Positions 40,201 through 46,689 of a DNA stretch of 46,689 bases are shown here, in pieces. Position numbers and translations under genes: made by a program. How positions within the stretch are numbered: the stretch's first letter is position 1; each line of letters begins with the position of its first letter. The stretch comes from Candidatus Zixiibacteriota bacterium (GTDB lineage Bacteria > Zixibacteria > MSB-5A5 > GN15 > FEB-12): NCBI GenBank assembly GCA_028715215.1, contig JAQUSF010000015.1, positions 1 through 46,689 on the forward strand. The letters are read 5' to 3'. The notes below the pieces were generated by a model. The model made no database searches. It was given only the letters and a program-made list of their open reading frames with translations, and was not told where the DNA came from.

Positions 40201-40282
40201 CCCTGACCGGGTATGACACCAGCCCACTCAGAAAGAGTGCGGCGGTGCCAATCAAAATGAATTTCTTAAAAAACAAATTCAC
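34241..40282 (-). CDS. sprA: SprA/Sov-like cell surface protein (T9SS outer-membrane translocon)
   Basis: 2013 aa with signal peptide; SprA-type segments: LPNTKFVGYSSNIQGLFGIKTEAQLGNLSFTGIASQEKG, YIRDNNYVEGRIFDLGYP, NEDVNGNGKVDNEDTDGNGVVSDLEDVGLDRMSDEQE; beta-rich C-terminus. Confidence 0.9.
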   Translation of the reverse strand: MNLFFKKFILIGTAALFLSGLVSYPVRGQVGFQARLSEPPRVVSFYDNITYRFSAAMYPKSYLPLRPELQYVTKPIRSSFNNNEITFRTEYAKDQYLVPVSVDADLFLNYRLQKHYNEKFEEVVFKSYQDAKASKKREGFSIGLALPKRLDKIFGEGGGNLKVTGYRRISFSGRSQWTDGESDLIKQSKFPSLNMEQQSKFEIAGTIGTKISVKVYQDSQTDIPLSNRIQIRYKGDEDDILKSIEAGNTNLSLPNTKFVGYSSNIQGLFGIKTEAQLGNLSFTGIASQEKGSTESSSITATGEENATYIRDNNYVEGRIFDLGYPVTDDADINRTELGRWDSVVTLYIYEYESNSKNLEAVECKLLIDPLNPSLLPTQGDSLRMVQLKEDDDYTFYNDRKRNRRYVVFRNSRYEQNALGTYMVVKRFNNANDSQPFRVDTVGNLTDSVKVLKTLRPSSSKNNPDHKSWGLMWRNCYRMEKGYDFEDFDVKIFKGLTNTEGKSSNLDYQEVNGQNTGYYLAILGLDQVNSNEDSVPDNLLDRNIDFYRSDWGLLIFPSRTPFATDTTFTDKNGKTTPKLAVQVPGIYNYYSLSQKTENSEYYIQITTKTRSSQIRLNRTNIIEGSERVTLNGVQMERGRDYNISYDFGQITLINEEALDPNADVRVDFEYAPFFAVQKKTLLGARAEYEWNKDLKFGSTVLYKSDKAQDRKPRVGQETARMMVVDFDARFKLYPSFLTSLADALPIVTTETPSSLTIEGEIAQSHPNPNIDDVAYVDDFEAAHEQLSLGINRLNWTLASSPVSELDYERGKILWHNPRQQPFVQEVYDRDVAQGEGTITILRLVFRPKNFKEVESDMVAAKSWGGVMRYFGNRVDPDRVQLFEVRARGGRGKLHFDFGMINEDVNGNGKVDNEDTDGNGVVSDLEDVGLDRMSDEQERIFYNKPDVPDPAGDNYYFFGQGICPVSADSCAVLARLKPDNYVNDPVYYEWLNGTEGNAQDIALSKKPDKENISISGFQQYDAYFSYVGDLADPMDKFLVPGSQRDIYNTGKPWRTYRIPIKDPLALDRVVETDPLSDTAKWSGITHVRVWFETDDSVTTYDTLEIADWYFVQSNWQDTIHSDPYYLSESNTQFVIASISTEDGTFTPPPGVKAYEDKQTKVTEAQRGLALVFENLHYGDTCLAIKNLVSVEQYSGYGKMEMYINGGKEDLDKVMFFFRLGRDENNYYEYRVKGLYRGWDERNYIKIDFNKMTAFKDEIQRNLPKGAQYADVDTTVGSYRLRGNPRIDEVLYFAAGILNIDEENRNNEYSGEIWLDELRLTEVRKDVGTAGRLSFSGNMADLLNYNFNYDSQDPYFRGIASATRGGSNNNLGSGRTRNNMQYGFTLSFDKFLPKSWNTKVPISFSQSNSKEVPVLRTNSDIVLAEEIRESEKSTSETRTFRISESFNKKSKNPLFSILLNRQKLAFSYNRSTSVSVNRPYSLSENYNIKADYDMGLKSTIPKIPIFFWTKPLPLLKKTGNTRLALYPSSWNWSGTYNRKLTINDDINGSRISSFNRDFSGSMDLRYDMFDNLKLNYNYSTRRDLSDPKLVNIVFNPRDFKLGLETSYNQSFGATYDPKLFSFLTSSFSYSSRYQDNYERVTKTRASDMNRSWSVRGNFNHIAFLGGEKRRGSAVPAASRQNIRGGGAKQEEKTSRPFYRAPLVALRFLTGWIKPLNYKYDYNYKNSLPGMKTRPTWFYRLGFYDAAGVPLGEEVRPQTSGEAEGYELSSGFTMMGGIATDIKFKRDVNRDLIKQGTRYEKTSTNWPDLSIRIQKFTTLPLIKNLLNKFIDIFSPRTGYGRQVKEEMNLDNNFILNRIETINHNPLLSMNFNLFRTVSLSGSYTMSKTNNKKYTPTDGSLDSETRSTQKSIAFSTGYTFSAPSGIAIPLFGRVKFKSNVSLDLKVSFNSNFSETSSRGKPFTTSTDKSDLTIAPVIMYNFSQQIKGGISARWQDSRDSYYGRNSHVRELQIWTEIKF

Positions 40283-40347
40283 TACTTAATTGTATTTTTA
40301 ATACATATCATATCATTAAACAATATTCGATAAGCAATCCTCCTTTT

Positions 40348-41295
40348 TCAAAATTCACCAACTTGAATAATTTCTTCGGTCAATTCAATTCCGAATTTAT
40401 CAAGCACTTTCTTTTTCATAATATCGGCAAGTTGCCGAATATCTTTTGACGTCGCATTCCCCCTATTGACAATAATATTGGCATGTTTTTCAAACACCCC
40501 GGCACCACCGACCACCAGCTTTTTTACCCCCGCTTCGTCCAGGAGGCGACCGGCGGACAACTTGCCGTATTCCCGGGCGGGGTCGGGAATATTTTTAAAA
40601 AAACAGCCTGCGGATTTACCCAGACTACAAAATTTTTCTTCGCGCTGTTTTAAGATCTCATCCATTTTAATCTTAATAGCCTTCTTTTCACCCCGGGCTA
40701 ACTTAAAAACAGCCTTTACGATAATTTCATGAGTTTTTTTAAGGTGCGAGTCCCGGTATCCAAAATGGCAGTAATCCGGTGATACCTTTTTGATTTCTCC
40801 CTGCCGGTCAACCAGGGTGATTTCCTTCACCAGTGCACCAATTTCCCCGCCATACGCCCCGGCATTACCATAGATAGCTCCTCCTACGGTACCCCAGATA
40901 CCGGCGGCAAACTCAAGTCCGGATAAGTCATTGTCTGCAGCGAAGTTAACCAGCGACATCAATTCTTCACCGGCACCGCTTTCAATTTCCGTCCGATTGC
41001 ATAATATCAAGCCGCTGGTGACAACCTTGATTACTAAACCGTCATACCCGTTATCAGAAACCAGAATATTGGTACCCCCACCCAGTACAAAAAAGGGGAT
41101 TTTAAAGTTATTGGCAGCGGCCACGGCTTTTGATATTTCATCGGCTGAAGTTACGGTAATAAAATAACGAGCCTTTCCGCCGGTATGGAAACTTGACAAG
41201 GGTGCCATTTCCTTAGCGAACTCGAGTCCCTTACCGAAAGCAGATATCAGAGCTGCCGTCGATATTTCCGGATTAGTTGAAAGCTGTCCAGTCAT
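40348..41295 (-). CDS. murB: UDP-N-acetylenolpyruvoylglucosamine reductase
   Basis: 315 aa; SSFHTGGKARYFI, FVLGGGTNILVSDNGYDGLVI, GIWGTVGGAIYGNAGAYGGE, SAGCFFKNI. Confidence 0.96.
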   Translation of the reverse strand: MTGQLSTNPEISTAALISAFGKGLEFAKEMAPLSSFHTGGKARYFITVTSADEISKAVAAANNFKIPFFVLGGGTNILVSDNGYDGLVIKVVTSGLILCNRTEIESGAGEELMSLVNFAADNDLSGLEFAAGIWGTVGGAIYGNAGAYGGEIGALVKEITLVDRQGEIKKVSPDYCHFGYRDSHLKKTHEIIVKAVFKLARGEKKAIKIKMDEILKQREEKFCSLGKSAGCFFKNIPDPAREYGKLSAGRLLDEAGVKKLVVGGAGVFEKHANIIVNRGNATSKDIRQLADIMKKKVLDKFGIELTEEIIQVGEF

Positions 41296-41434
41296 GTCAT
41301 TTTAACCCGTGTCAATATAGGGTAATTACCTATAAAATCAAGATAAATAAGGTTACAGCCGGAAGCGAGTAATCTAATTGTTTATACCCTTAACAACACT
41401 GATTAATAATAAAAAAGATTGTTTTTATCATTAT

Positions 41435-41812
41435 TTAACTGTTTTTGTCGGTTTTATCCGCCCGAAAATCCGGTTTCTCAGGTGAAGGCTTTTCACCGCC
41501 CGGGGCTGTTTTCTCAGTTTCATTTTCAGTTTTGGCCGGGTGGTCCCCTTTTTTGACTTCTTCGATATAATTGAGCCGAAGCTCGTAAAGAATATGGTCG
41601 ATAAGTCTTTTTTCTTCAGGGGTAAGGTTTCCCCGGGTTTTTCTTTGAAGCATATCGAGCATATCAATGGATGCCTTGGCCAGGTTCAAATCCTTCTCGA
41701 CCTTACCGGTCAAAGGAGAAGCAATTTTTCCCATTTGTTGCATGGCTCCAGCCTGAAGCGAGAAAAGCAGTTGAAAAAAATGAACATCATAATTATCGGT
41801 CGATTCACTCAT
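41435..41812 (-). CDS. DUF1844 domain-containing protein
   Basis: 125 aa; VHFFQLLFSLQAGAMQQMGKI...LNLAKASIDMLDMLQRKTRGNLTPEEKRLIDHILYELRLNYIE. Confidence 0.85.
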   Translation of the reverse strand: MSESTDNYDVHFFQLLFSLQAGAMQQMGKIASPLTGKVEKDLNLAKASIDMLDMLQRKTRGNLTPEEKRLIDHILYELRLNYIEEVKKGDHPAKTENETEKTAPGGEKPSPEKPDFRADKTDKNS

Positions 41813-41852
41813 AAAGCACCTGCCTGTTAGCGTTTATTGGTATTGCAACTCC

Positions 41853-43964
41853 TTATCCGCCACCGAGATTCAAATCCAATCCGGCAGCCCGGGTTTTGAG
41901 ATAGTTATATAATTTAAGGTATTTATTGTCAAGAGTATTATAGTTGGTATAGATGTTTTCCAGAAGCAAACGAACGCCCTCCAGAAGGTCCCGGTCACGC
42001 CAGAGGTCAGCGGTTTTAAGTTCCGGAAGCCCCGATTGGCGGACTCCGAAAATTTCCCCCGGGCCTCGTAGCATCAGGTCAGCCTCGGCAATTTTAAAAC
42101 CATCATTTTCCGAAGCAAAAAATTCAAGGCGTTTCCGCCCGATTTCAGAGATCGGCTTATGAGCAATGGCTATGACTTTGGCGGGTTTATCACCTCGACC
42201 CACCCGGCCCCGTAACTGATGAAGCTGCGCCAGGCCAAACCGCTCGGCATTCTCCACAATCATTACCGTGGCGTTGGGATTATCAATACCGACTTCAATA
42301 ACAGTCGTTGAGAGAAGAATGTCGGTGGCACCCTCCCGAAAGCGTTTCAGAATATCATCACGTTCTTTTGCTTTTATGCGTCCATGAACCAGCGCCACCC
42401 GGTAGTCTTTGAAAACCGTCCGGGCGAGTTCCCTGTAAGCTTCTTCGACATTGCCCAGTTCCAGCAACTCCGATTTTTCAATCAGGGGATAAATAATATA
42501 AACCTGTCCGCCCTTTTTGATTTCATCAGCTATGAAATTGTAAACCTGGGGCAGAGCATCGCTGGTGCGCCACACTGTCTGCACCGGTTTCCTGCCGGGG
42601 GGCAAAGTATCGATGGTGGTAACATCGAGATCACCATACAGGGTCAAAGTCAGCGTCCGGGGAATGGGAGTGGCGGTCATAACCAGTAAGTCGGGATTAT
42701 CCCCTTTGGCATATAGTTTTCCCCTTTGCTCCACCCCGAACCGGTGCTGTTCATCGATTATCACCAGGCCAAGACGTTTGAAAGTGATATAATCATAAAT
42801 AAGCGCATGCGTCCCGAAAAGAATATCCAGTTGTCCGTCGGCGCACCATTCAGCCGTCTTTTTTTTCCGGGCTGTCTTAAGGCTCGAAGTCACCAGCCCT
42901 ACCCTGACACCCACATCCTCGAGAGGTTTCTTCCAGTTGCGATAATGCTGTTCGGCCAGAATTTCGGTAGGCGCCATGAAGGAGCACTGCAGGTTATTTT
43001 CAGCGGCATAGAGGGCGGCCAGAACAGCTACTACGGTTTTGCCGCAACCGACATCACCGTGTAAAAGCCGGGACATGGGATGCTCCTTCTGAAGGTCGGT
43101 AAAAATTTCCCGAACGGCTTTTTTCTGTGCCGGGGTCAATTCGAAAGGCAGCATCTTTTTAATCCAGGTCAGCTTTTCTCCCGGTTTCAGGTAACGATGA
43201 GTTTTAACAATAGCCGCTTTCTTCCCCTTGTTGCGATAGACGAAAAACTGGAGCTTGAGAAGTTCGTCAAAAGACAGCCGCCTTCGACAGGTTTCAATCT
43301 GCTCCCGGCTATCGGGATAATGAATCCCGGCAACCGCCTCATGGTAAGACGGAAGGCCGTATCCGGTATATTCCACTTCGGGGACATAATCAGGCAGTTT
43401 TTCTTTTAAATTATCAAAGACATAGCTGGTCAGCTTGCGCATTCCCTTGCTGCTCAATCCCACTTTGTTTAATTCAGCGGTCTGAGGATAAACCGGGATA
43501 ATCCGTCCGGCGTGCACCATCCGGTCACTGTCTTCATCGAGCCGCTCCAGGTCGGGATGCACCATTTGCGTCCCCATAAAATAACCGACCACACCGGTGG
43601 CGGCGAATTTCTGTCCTTTTTTGAACAAACGCTCCCAGTAACGGATCCCCTGGAACCATAAAAGTGATATGGCCCCGGTGTCGTCCTGCAGGATGACTTC
43701 ATAACGTCTGCGTTTTCCGTAAAGAATACCGTGTGCCTTAACCTCGCCTATTATGGTAGCGTATTCATCAATTTTTACTTTACCTATGGGGACAACATTG
43801 GTGCGGTCAAGATAAAGACGCGGGTAATAAGCCAGCAGGTCCTGAACCGTATGCATACCGCAGCGGGCCAGAATTTCGGCTTTCCGCGGACCAACTCCCT
43901 TAAGAAACTGCAAGGGCGAATTTAATTTGATATCCGGCATAATTAAAGAAAGTAAAAGCGGCAC
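41853..43964 (-). CDS. recG: ATP-dependent DNA helicase RecG
   Basis: 703 aa; LKGVGPRKAEILARCG, RLLHGDVGCGKTVVA, APTEILAEQHY, IIDEQHRFGVEQR, GRVGRG. Probable start at internal Met 43940. Confidence 0.96.
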   Translation of the reverse strand: MPLLLSLIMPDIKLNSPLQFLKGVGPRKAEILARCGMHTVQDLLAYYPRLYLDRTNVVPIGKVKIDEYATIIGEVKAHGILYGKRRRYEVILQDDTGAISLLWFQGIRYWERLFKKGQKFAATGVVGYFMGTQMVHPDLERLDEDSDRMVHAGRIIPVYPQTAELNKVGLSSKGMRKLTSYVFDNLKEKLPDYVPEVEYTGYGLPSYHEAVAGIHYPDSREQIETCRRRLSFDELLKLQFFVYRNKGKKAAIVKTHRYLKPGEKLTWIKKMLPFELTPAQKKAVREIFTDLQKEHPMSRLLHGDVGCGKTVVAVLAALYAAENNLQCSFMAPTEILAEQHYRNWKKPLEDVGVRVGLVTSSLKTARKKKTAEWCADGQLDILFGTHALIYDYITFKRLGLVIIDEQHRFGVEQRGKLYAKGDNPDLLVMTATPIPRTLTLTLYGDLDVTTIDTLPPGRKPVQTVWRTSDALPQVYNFIADEIKKGGQVYIIYPLIEKSELLELGNVEEAYRELARTVFKDYRVALVHGRIKAKERDDILKRFREGATDILLSTTVIEVGIDNPNATVMIVENAERFGLAQLHQLRGRVGRGDKPAKVIAIAHKPISEIGRKRLEFFASENDGFKIAEADLMLRGPGEIFGVRQSGLPELKTADLWRDRDLLEGVRLLLENIYTNYNTLDNKYLKLYNYLKTRAAGLDLNLGGG

Positions 43965-44101
43965 GGTGAAGTCAATAACTTTTAAAGAGGAGAAAACATA
44001 TCAATTCTGGTGCCGGTAAATAATCAGTGTAATAGCGGTCAGGTTGGAAGTATATTGAAGGCAAGATAGACCGGCCGGGTTCTGCCGATATAAAAAGAGT
44101 A

Positions 44102-44130
44102 TTTACAAATGCCGGGGGATGTTATATAGT
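44102..44130 (+). promoter_or_regulatory. Candidate sigma70-like promoter of tRNA-Sec
   Basis: TTTACA (44102-44107), 17-bp spacer, TATAGT (44125-44130); predicted +1 at about 44137. Confidence 0.65.
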
Positions 44131-44136
44131 AATCCC

Positions 44137-44230
44137 GGAAGCGGATGTCGTCTGGTGGCGGTCCCGGCCTTCAAAGCCGTGCGGGGGGCAGTCAGCCTGT
44201 CCCCGGTGGGTTCGATTCCCACCCCTTCCG
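44137..44230 (+). tRNA. selC: tRNA-Sec (anticodon TCA)
   Basis: GGAAGCGG-AT-GTCGTC(TGGT)GGCGGT 6-bp D stem with 4-nt loop; anticodon loop CTTCAAA; long variable arm CGGGG-GGC..GCC-TGTCCCCG; GTGGG-TTCGATT-CCCAC T arm; no encoded CCA. Confidence 0.95.
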
Positions 44231-44371
44231 CTTTTTATAAAGTAAATAACCTGTCAATAATTACAATACCAATACGAGTTAAAATAAGTTATGTCCTGCG
44301 ACTCAATTAATCCATATTACATCAGTTCTTCTGGTCAATCGCATTTTAATTGATTCTTATAATATGTCATT

Positions 44372-44402
44372 AAAAAACCCCGGCTTTTAATGGCCGGGGT
44401 TT
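44372..44402 (-). terminator. Rho-independent terminator after bshB1
   Basis: AAACCCCGGC...GCCGGGGTTT 10-bp stem; minus-strand tail TTTTTTAATG. Confidence 0.8.
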
Positions 44403-44555
44403 ACCGAAAAGGAACAAAGAAGCTAACTTTAGCTTATCTTATTGCCTGCATCCCACTTTCCTATTATCGGCAAACCCCTTAATAAAATTAACCTGCCCTC
44501 CTAAATATTTTATGACAGGATAAAAAAAAATTAAAATTATTATAAGCAATGGATC

Positions 44556-45305
44556 TTAAATGGAGCGAACGGGCATTTTCTGAGGGTCATCGATTAAAAT
44601 GTTTTCTTTTATCGAATAAGCCTCGGCATATTTGACTCCTGCCAGTAAACCCAGATAATGGTTGCGGGTGTGCATGGTATCAAAAATGGTGGTTCCGGGA
44701 TGGAAAATATTTTTCTGGCCGTTTTCCAGCATTTCCCTGAAAGTCTTTTCATCATTATCGCCGAACTGTGATTTATAAGCCGCCACCGCTTTTACTTTCT
44801 GTTCGAATTCATCGGAGATATCGACCAGGAACGAATATTCGGTATTGCGATAGTACGAAGCATAGATGATTTTGCGGGGACGGTACGGCTCGCCCTCGAG
44901 GTCGATTTTCTTCAGTCCCGCCAGGAAACAGGCGTCGAAACCGAGTCGATTACAGGCCAGGTGGTCAGGATGGCGCTGTTGCCAGTGCGGCAGGATAACC
45001 ATCTCGGGACGCATCTCGCGTATAACCCGGGCAATTTTCAGTTTATTAGCCTGATTATACTCCACTGCCGAATCTTTTAAAGCCAGGTTTTCCCGGAAAG
45101 TCAATCCCAGAATTTCCGCCGCCAGCATCGCTTCCTGCTCCCGTTCTTTATCGTTGCCGTAAGTTCCCATTTCGCCGCGTGTCAAATCGAGAGCTCCGGT
45201 AAGACGTTTTTCCCTGGCCATTTTTATAAGCAAACCGCCGGAAGTAATTTCGATATCATCGGGATGCGCCCCTATGGCCAGGATATCAAGTTTCGGCTCA
45301 GCCAT
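44556..45305 (-). CDS. bshB1: N-acetylglucosaminyl-L-malate N-acetyl hydrolase (LmbE/PIG-L family)
   Basis: 249 aa; LDILAIGAHPDDIEITSGGLLIKMAREKRLTGALDLTRGEMGTYG, PHWQQRHPDHLA; adjacent to bshA. Confidence 0.92.
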   Translation of the reverse strand: MAEPKLDILAIGAHPDDIEITSGGLLIKMAREKRLTGALDLTRGEMGTYGNDKEREQEAMLAAEILGLTFRENLALKDSAVEYNQANKLKIARVIREMRPEMVILPHWQQRHPDHLACNRLGFDACFLAGLKKIDLEGEPYRPRKIIYASYYRNTEYSFLVDISDEFEQKVKAVAAYKSQFGDNDEKTFREMLENGQKNIFHPGTTIFDTMHTRNHYLGLLAGVKYAEAYSIKENILIDDPQKMPVRSI

Positions 45306-46437
45306 TTAAAATTTCCCGGTAATAATGTTCATATTCCGAGACAATTTTTTCCGCCCGGAATTTTTTAAGGGCGTTAGCCGCCGCAGCCTGTTTAAATTCC
45401 ATCAACCTTTGAGGATTTTTAAGCAGGGCAATACCCGCACGGGCCATGGCGGTCGTATCGCCCACGGGGAATAGATAACCGTCCTGATAATCGTCGATTA
45501 CCTCCATCATACCGGTTCCGGACGAGCCAATTACCGGCACGCCGCAAGCCAAAGCTTCGAGCGCCGCCAGACCGAACGATTCCTCGGCGCTGGGCATTAG
45601 AAACAGGTCCGAACAGGGCAGCACCGCTTCTACCCGGCTTTGACTTCCCAGAAAGATTACTTTATCGTTCAAATTCTTTTTATTAATCTGGCGTCGAGCC
45701 ATCACGGTTTCCGGTCCCTCCCCCACTAAAAGTAATTTAGCCGGAACTTCCAGGGAAATTTTTTCAAAAATATCAACAACGTCAGTAATGCGTTTAACCG
45801 CCCGGAAATTGGAAACATGGCTTATTAAAAATTCGTTGTTGGCGACAAATTCCGTCTTGGTACACTGGTTTCCCCCGGGTTTAAAACGTTTTTCATTAAA
45901 GAAATTGTGAATGACCCGGATTTCTTTTTCCACCTTGAATACCTCCCGGGTTTCATCAGCCAGATATTTAGAAACGGCGGTCAGGCCATCGGAAGTATTG
46001 ATGGAAAAACGGGTAATATCATAGTATGACGGGTCAGAACCAACCAGGGTTATATCAGTACCATGAAGGGTGGTAATTACTCGCGGTTGTTTTATGTTTT
46101 GACTGGCCAGAAGTTGTTTGGCAAGATAGGCACAAGCTGCATGGGGTATGGCGTAATGCATGTGCAGAATATCCAGCCCGAAATTACGGGTGACCTCGGC
46201 CATTTTTGAAGCCAGGGTTAGAGTATACGGGGGAAATTTAAAAAGCGGATAAGAAGTAGTGTCCACCTCGTGGTACATAAGATTGGTCTGGAAGCGGTCC
46301 AGGCGGAAGGGCATGGCATAGGAAATAAAATGTACTTTATGACCCCGCAACGCCAGTTCCTGGCCAAGCTCGGTGGCGACTATGCCGGATCCCCCGGCGA
46401 CCGGATAACAGGTAATGCCTACATTCATCACTTTCAA
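45298..46437 (-). CDS. bshA: N-acetyl-alpha-D-glucosaminyl L-malate synthase (GT4)
   Basis: 379 aa; MNVGITCYPVAGGSGIVATELGQELALRGHKVHFISYAMPFRL, LHMHYAIPHAACAYLAKQ, VSNFRAVKRITDVV, PSAEESFGLAALEALACGVPVIGS. Confidence 0.95.
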   Translation of the reverse strand: MKVMNVGITCYPVAGGSGIVATELGQELALRGHKVHFISYAMPFRLDRFQTNLMYHEVDTTSYPLFKFPPYTLTLASKMAEVTRNFGLDILHMHYAIPHAACAYLAKQLLASQNIKQPRVITTLHGTDITLVGSDPSYYDITRFSINTSDGLTAVSKYLADETREVFKVEKEIRVIHNFFNEKRFKPGGNQCTKTEFVANNEFLISHVSNFRAVKRITDVVDIFEKISLEVPAKLLLVGEGPETVMARRQINKKNLNDKVIFLGSQSRVEAVLPCSDLFLMPSAEESFGLAALEALACGVPVIGSSGTGMMEVIDDYQDGYLFPVGDTTAMARAGIALLKNPQRLMEFKQAAAANALKKFRAEKIVSEYEHYYREILNG

Positions 46438-46689
46438 ACGAACTCCGATAAAGTTATAATTTGATGCTCTTTTCGCTCGCTGTCAATCTTTTCGTAAAGG
46501 TAGGGGATTACCCCGAAGCCGTATCGGGCAATAAAATAGGTGATATTTATCGCTCTTTCCTGTAAACCGCGCTTGGGGAAGACAGCCTTTTCAAGCCGGT
46601 ACATGCGTTCCCTGATGTCCTGTGATTTTTTCTTATGACTTGAGAATACTTTATTTTCCAAGGTCTTTAAGACAAAATCAATTTTCCCG
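46434..46689 (-). CDS. bshC: Putative cysteine ligase BshC, C-terminal fragment (5' end beyond window)
   Basis: Frame is open to the window edge (GKIDFVLKTLENKVFSSHKKKSQDIRERMYRLEKAVFPKRGLQERAINITYFIARYGFGVIPYLYEKIDSERKEHQIITLSEFV); FPKRGLQER...YG resembles the BshC C-terminus. Confidence 0.8.
   Translation of the reverse strand, partial: GKIDFVLKTLENKVFSSHKKKSQDIRERMYRLEKAVFPKRGLQERAINITYFIARYGFGVIPYLYEKIDSERKEHQIITLSEFV

Noticed and set aside
34241-40282. sprA as a fusion or frameshifted gene because of its length
   Set aside because: Single uninterrupted 2013-codon frame with SprA-type segments along its length; this size is normal for the family.
42857-42867. A8 tract in recG mRNA
   Set aside because: Shorter tract encoding ordinary KKK within a helicase domain; no supporting architecture.

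Overview
46.7 kb of bacterial chromosome. Almost every supported gene is on the minus strand; the only supported plus-strand gene is a selenocysteine tRNA at 44137-44230. Housekeeping content: tgt (partial), radA, mlaF/mlaE, dnaB, family-4 uracil-DNA glycosylase, coaBC, smg/DUF494, purH, purC, purN, gatB, gatA, glnA, dCMP deaminase, nfeD/slipin, selB, selA, murB, DUF1844, recG, and a bacillithiol set (bshC fragment, bshA, bshB1). It also encodes a 2013-aa SprA-like (type IX secretion translocon) protein. Accessory content: a subtilase with dockerin-like repeats plus two tandem beta-propeller-like lipoproteins (15.6-19.7 kb), and a four-gene operon of secreted/membrane proteins including a 66-aa Cys-containing peptide (22.2-24.8 kb). 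SprA, the dockerin-like repeats and bacillithiol genes suggest an FCB-superphylum relative (inference, possibly Zixibacteria-like). Strongest non-routine signals: (1) an 8-bp hairpin directly followed by A10 in the coaBC mRNA, at the CoaC/CoaB linker, where both +1 and -1 slippage stop within a few codons; (2) eight same-orientation TTACGA(A/T) sites at 25317-25438 in near-perfect helical phase; (3) an in-frame TAG between the two dockerin-like repeats of the subtilase, with an intact 35-codon continuation; (4) a tRNA-Sec with a promoter placed for almost leaderless transcription and an imperfect 12-nt acceptor/T branch. All calls come from reading the sequence; no searches or folding programs were run.
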